Assembly (NCBI GenBank): GCA_031178565.1
Contig: JAPSIU010000110.1
Location: forward strand, 1 to 8,767
Reading direction: 5' to 3'
From: Leucobacter sp.
GTDB taxonomy: Bacteria > Actinomycetota > Actinomycetes > Actinomycetales > Microbacteriaceae
DNA: 8,767 bases
In this document: positions 6,844 through 8,767 of the stretch, piece by piece
Layout of the letters: every line of letters starts with the position of its first letter
Numbering within the stretch: the stretch's first letter is position 1
Made by a program: the position numbers and the translations under genes
Notes under the pieces: model-generated
The model's input: only the letters and a program-made list of their open reading frames with translations
Told to the model about the DNA's origin: nothing
Database searches by the model: none

Positions 6844-7223
6844 GGCGTCTCCTCGCCTCGACCCCTGAGCCGGTCGATCTCGCGGCGCTCGCGCTTCGTG
6901 GGGCGTCCGGCGCCCGGCGCCCGGATCACCGCCGCAGGGCGCTCGACCCGCGGCGGTGGCGGAGGGGTGAGGTCCTCGAAGTACTTCGCAGCCTCGGTCG
7001 CGCTGCCGCGCCGAGTCGCGAGACCCGTCACCCGATACACCGTGTCGAAGCCGTGCAGCCGCACGCGCACCTCGTCCCCCACCCGCACCGGTTGAGCCGC
7101 CTTGGCCGGCTGGCCGTTGACCCGCACATGACCGGCACGGCAGGCGGCGGTCGCCTGGCTGCGGGTCTTGGCGAGCCGGACGGCCCACACCCAGCTGTCC
7201 AAGCGCGCCGATTCCGAGTTCAC
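6840..7223 (-). CDS. hslR: Hsp15-like S4-domain RNA-binding protein
   Basis: This 127-residue basic protein is related to E. coli Hsp15 (HslR), which binds stalled 50S subunits carrying peptidyl-tRNA and helps recycle them. The S4 RNA-binding domain covers residues 7-55: RLDSWVWAVRLAKTRSQATAAC, then GHVRVNGQPAK and VGDEVRVR. After it come the Hsp15-type block RRGSATEAAKYFED (71-84), a proline run (PPPPP, 87-91), and the C-terminal tail GRPTKRERREIDRLRG (106-121), which matches the RPDKKERRD tail of Hsp15. The start could be GTG 7223 or GTG 7229. Neither has a Shine-Dalgarno, and a -10-like TAGCAT just upstream suggests a leaderless message. It is the first gene of a two-gene operon with the downstream glycosylase-annotated protein, overlapping it by 4 nt, and it is divergent from the YigZ gene. 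Confidence 0.9.
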   Translation of the reverse strand: MNSESARLDSWVWAVRLAKTRSQATAACRAGHVRVNGQPAKAAQPVRVGDEVRVRLHGFDTVYRVTGLATRRGSATEAAKYFEDLTPPPPPRVERPAAVIRAPGAGRPTKRERREIDRLRGRGEETP

Positions 7224-7231
7224 AGTCACGA

Positions 7232-7237
7232 TGCTAC
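7232..7237 (-). promoter_or_regulatory. -10-like element for the S4 gene in a 33-nt divergent gap
   Basis: TAGCAT on the minus strand (complement of 7232-7237) lies 8 nt ahead of GTG 7223, a spacing expected for a leaderless transcript. No good -35 is seen at 17 nt. The 7224-7256 gap must hold start signals for both divergent genes. Confidence 0.3.
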
Positions 7238-7256
7238 CGGCTGGGAGAATGTGGGC

Positions 7257-7886
7257 ATGAGCGCCGACTACGTGACGATCGCAGCCCCGGTCGATGCCGA
7301 GATCGAGATCTCCCGATCCCGGTTCCTCACCCGGCTCGAACGCGTCGAGGACGAGGTGCAGGCGCGCGAGGCGATCGCGAGGGTGCGCGGCGAGCACCCT
7401 CGGGCGAGGCATCACTGCTCCGCGTTCGTGCTCGGTCCGGACGGCAGGATTCAGCGCTCGAACGACGACGGGGAGCCGAGCGGCACCGCGGGGGCGCCGA
7501 TGCTCGACGCGCTGGTCTCGGCCGGGATCAGCGACGTGGTCGCGGTCGTCACGCGATACTTCGGCGGTGTGCTGCTCGGCGCGGGCGGCTTGACGCGGGC
7601 GTATCGGGCAGCGCTGGCCGAGGCGCTGCTCGGGGCGCAGCGGCTGCGCCGAGGGCTGCGGTCCGAGGTGCTCGTGCGATCGGGCTACGAGGTCGCCGCG
7701 CAGATCGAGTCGGAGGCGCGGCGTCGCGGGTACGGCGTCGGTGCCGCGGATTACAGCGACGCCGTCGTGCAGAGGTACACGGTCGCAGAGGAGGAGATCC
7801 CCGGGCTCGCGGCGCTCGCCGCCGAGCTGAGCGCGGGATCGGCGGAGGTCGAGCGAGGTGCTGCCGAGTACCACGATCTGACGTGA
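7257..7886 (+). CDS. YigZ/IMPACT-family (UPF0029) protein
   Basis: This 209-residue protein has the two-domain YigZ architecture. The N-terminal IMPACT domain carries the family signatures SNDDGEPSGTAGAPML (68-83) and VVTRYFGGVLLGAGGLTRAY (97-116). The C-terminal part (about 135-205) is the ferredoxin-like DUF1949-type domain, here weakly conserved. Bacterial YigZ has no settled biochemical role; eukaryotic IMPACT binds Gcn1 and damps the amino-acid starvation response, so links to ribosomes or translation have been proposed. The N-terminal SRSRFLTRLERVEDEVQAREAIARVR and the HHCSAFVLG strand (52-60) are also typical. The ATG at 7257 has GGGAG (7243-7247) 9 nt upstream. The gene is divergent from the Hsp15-like gene and is followed after about 39 nt by holB, which has its own likely -10 box. 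Confidence 0.95.
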   Translation: MSADYVTIAAPVDAEIEISRSRFLTRLERVEDEVQAREAIARVRGEHPRARHHCSAFVLGPDGRIQRSNDDGEPSGTAGAPMLDALVSAGISDVVAVVTRYFGGVLLGAGGLTRAYRAALAEALLGAQRLRRGLRSEVLVRSGYEVAAQIESEARRRGYGVGAADYSDAVVQRYTVAEEEIPGLAALAAELSAGSAEVERGAAEYHDLT

Positions 7887-7913
7887 GGCGGCGGTCCTGT
7901 CAGGGGGTCGCGA

Positions 7914-7919
7914 TACGCT
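7914..7919 (+). promoter_or_regulatory. -10 box for leaderless transcription of holB
   Basis: TACGCT sits 6 nt before GTG 7926, the spacing at which transcription would begin on the start codon itself. The same hexamer is the -10 of the ureohydrolase promoter. No -35 is recognisable 17 nt upstream, so this remains tentative. Confidence 0.35.
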
Positions 7920-7925
7920 GTGCGG

Positions 7926-8767
7926 GTGGAATTCTGGGAAGAGATCGTCGGGCAGCCGGAGGCCGTGCGGGTGCTCCGTCAGGCCGCCGACGGCTCGCCG
8001 GCGCACGCCTGGCTGATCACGGGTCCCCCCGGATCCGGGCGCTCGAACCTCGCGTTCCGGTTCGCCGCAGCCCTCATCGCGCGCCGCGAGTCCGATCGCG
8101 AGGCGGTCTACGCCCAGGTCCGGGCCCGCACCCACCCCGACCTGGGGGTGCTCACCACGCAGAAGCTCCTGATCGACATCAGGGCGGCGCGCGACATCGT
8201 GACCACCGCGCACTACGCGCCGGCCGAGGGCCGCTACCGGGTGATCGTCATCGAGGATGCGGACCGGATGCCGGAGCGCACCTCCAACGTGCTGCTCAAA
8301 GCGCTGGAGGAGCCCCCGGAGCGCACCATCTGGATCCTCTGCGCGCCGAGCGAGGCCGATCTGCTGCCGACCATCCGCTCGCGCTCGCGCTCGCTGCGGC
8401 TCGTCACGCCGAGTCCCGAGGACATCGCCCGGCTGCTGCACGAGCGCGACGGCATCGACCCCGCCGAGGCGGAGCGGGCGGCCCGGCTCGCTCAGAGCCA
8501 CATCGGCATGGCGCGACGCCTCGCGAGCGATCCCGAGGCGATGCGCCGCCGGGATCGCACCGTGGACATCGCGCTCGGCATCGCCACGCTCGGAGACGCG
8601 ATGCGGGCGGCCGCGGCGCTCGTCAAGGTCGCCGAGGCCGACGCGGCCGCGCTGACCGAGGAGCTCGACGCGCGCGAGCGCGAGGACGCGATCCGCAGCC
8701 TCGGCCTCGCCCCGGGCGCCGCGATCCCGCCCCAGATGCGCTCCCAGATCAGGGCGCTGGAGGAGGA
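7926..8767 (+). CDS. holB: DNA polymerase III delta' subunit (3' end outside the window)
   Basis: Delta' is the stator of the clamp loader that places the sliding clamp on DNA. The visible 280 residues run from EFWEEIVGQPEAVRVL to the window edge, and the gene is incomplete at its 3' end. The P-loop-like GPPGSGRSN (33-41) has Arg in place of the ATP-binding Lys, usual for a non-ATPase delta'. VIVIEDADRMPERTSNVLLKALEEPPERT (106-134) is the Walker B/sensor region common to delta' and gamma/tau. IRSRSR (150-155) is the SRC motif with Ser for Cys. The stretch between the P-loop and THPDLGVL (69-76) is short and lacks the four zinc-binding cysteines seen in E. coli and mycobacterial delta'. The start is GTG 7926; GTG 7920 is in frame but overlaps the expected -10. 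The stretch from THPDLG through APAEGRYRVIV fits the actinobacterial subunit well. Confidence 0.93.
   Translation, partial: MEFWEEIVGQPEAVRVLRQAADGSPAHAWLITGPPGSGRSNLAFRFAAALIARRESDREAVYAQVRARTHPDLGVLTTQKLLIDIRAARDIVTTAHYAPAEGRYRVIVIEDADRMPERTSNVLLKALEEPPERTIWILCAPSEADLLPTIRSRSRSLRLVTPSPEDIARLLHERDGIDPAEAERAARLAQSHIGMARRLASDPEAMRRRDRTVDIALGIATLGDAMRAAAALVKVAEADAAALTEELDAREREDAIRSLGLAPGAAIPPQMRSQIRALEE

Noticed and set aside
4684..7095. Plus-strand open frame of about 800 codons across the radical SAM gene and the minus-strand genes
   Set aside because: Low-complexity Arg/Gly/Ala-rich translation, no family motifs, and it conflicts with well-supported genes in other frames; a by-product of high GC content.
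7230..8501. Long minus-strand open frame upstream of the S4 gene, which would give a 553-residue fusion
   Set aside because: The part beyond 7229 is antisense to YigZ and holB and has no recognisable sequence; only the last roughly 127 codons are the real S4 protein.
1..8767. Search for a new multi-gene defence, mobile or biosynthetic system, CRISPR array, tRNA or riboswitch
   Set aside because: Nothing supports one: no repeat arrays, transposase, integrase, toxin-antitoxin pair or structured RNA was seen; most genes belong to known families in ordinary chromosomal order.

Overview
The window is GC-rich chromosomal DNA with GTG starts, very tight gene packing and several apparently leaderless genes. 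This fits an actinobacterium, most likely of the Microbacteriaceae. The family is inferred from the protein types: an actinobacterial PurA, a small AroQ-type chorismate mutase, an Rv2578c-type radical SAM protein with an actinobacterial LexA box, and a delta' clamp-loader subunit without the zinc cysteines. It looks like ordinary core and accessory chromosome. No phage, insertion sequence, CRISPR or RNA gene was seen.

Layout. (1) 2-1528, plus strand: the 3' part of purA (adenylosuccinate synthetase), followed closely by a small chorismate mutase. (2) 1685-4672, minus strand: a catabolic-looking cluster of an arginase/agmatinase-family ureohydrolase, an Lrp/AsnC regulator and an APC-family amino-acid permease. 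The permease is broken: the join between its two reading frames lacks the stretch that should hold transmembrane helix 6, so this is an internal deletion and not a simple frameshift. (3) 4673-4852: a divergent control region with a good sigma70-type promoter for the hydrolase, two overlapping dyads, and a perfect LexA (SOS) operator embedded in a 36-bp palindrome. (4) 4853-5899, plus: an Rv2578c-type radical SAM protein whose start codon touches the edge of the LexA palindrome. (5) 5959-7223, minus: an Hsp15-like S4 RNA-binding protein overlapping by 4 nt a conserved protein often annotated as '3-methyladenine DNA glycosylase'. (6) 7257-8767, plus: a YigZ/IMPACT-family protein, then holB (DNA polymerase III delta'), cut off by the window end.

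How the genes may work together. The hydrolase-regulator-permease set would import a guanidino compound or related amino acid and release urea (or a similar product) under Lrp-type control. The broken permease suggests that uptake is lost in this strain or taken over by another transporter. The radical SAM gene appears to be directly SOS-controlled. The remaining genes are housekeeping or poorly characterised. I do not see a clearly new multi-gene system. The best leads are the extended LexA palindrome with a leaderless promoter, the unusual active site of the ureohydrolase, and the permease deletion.
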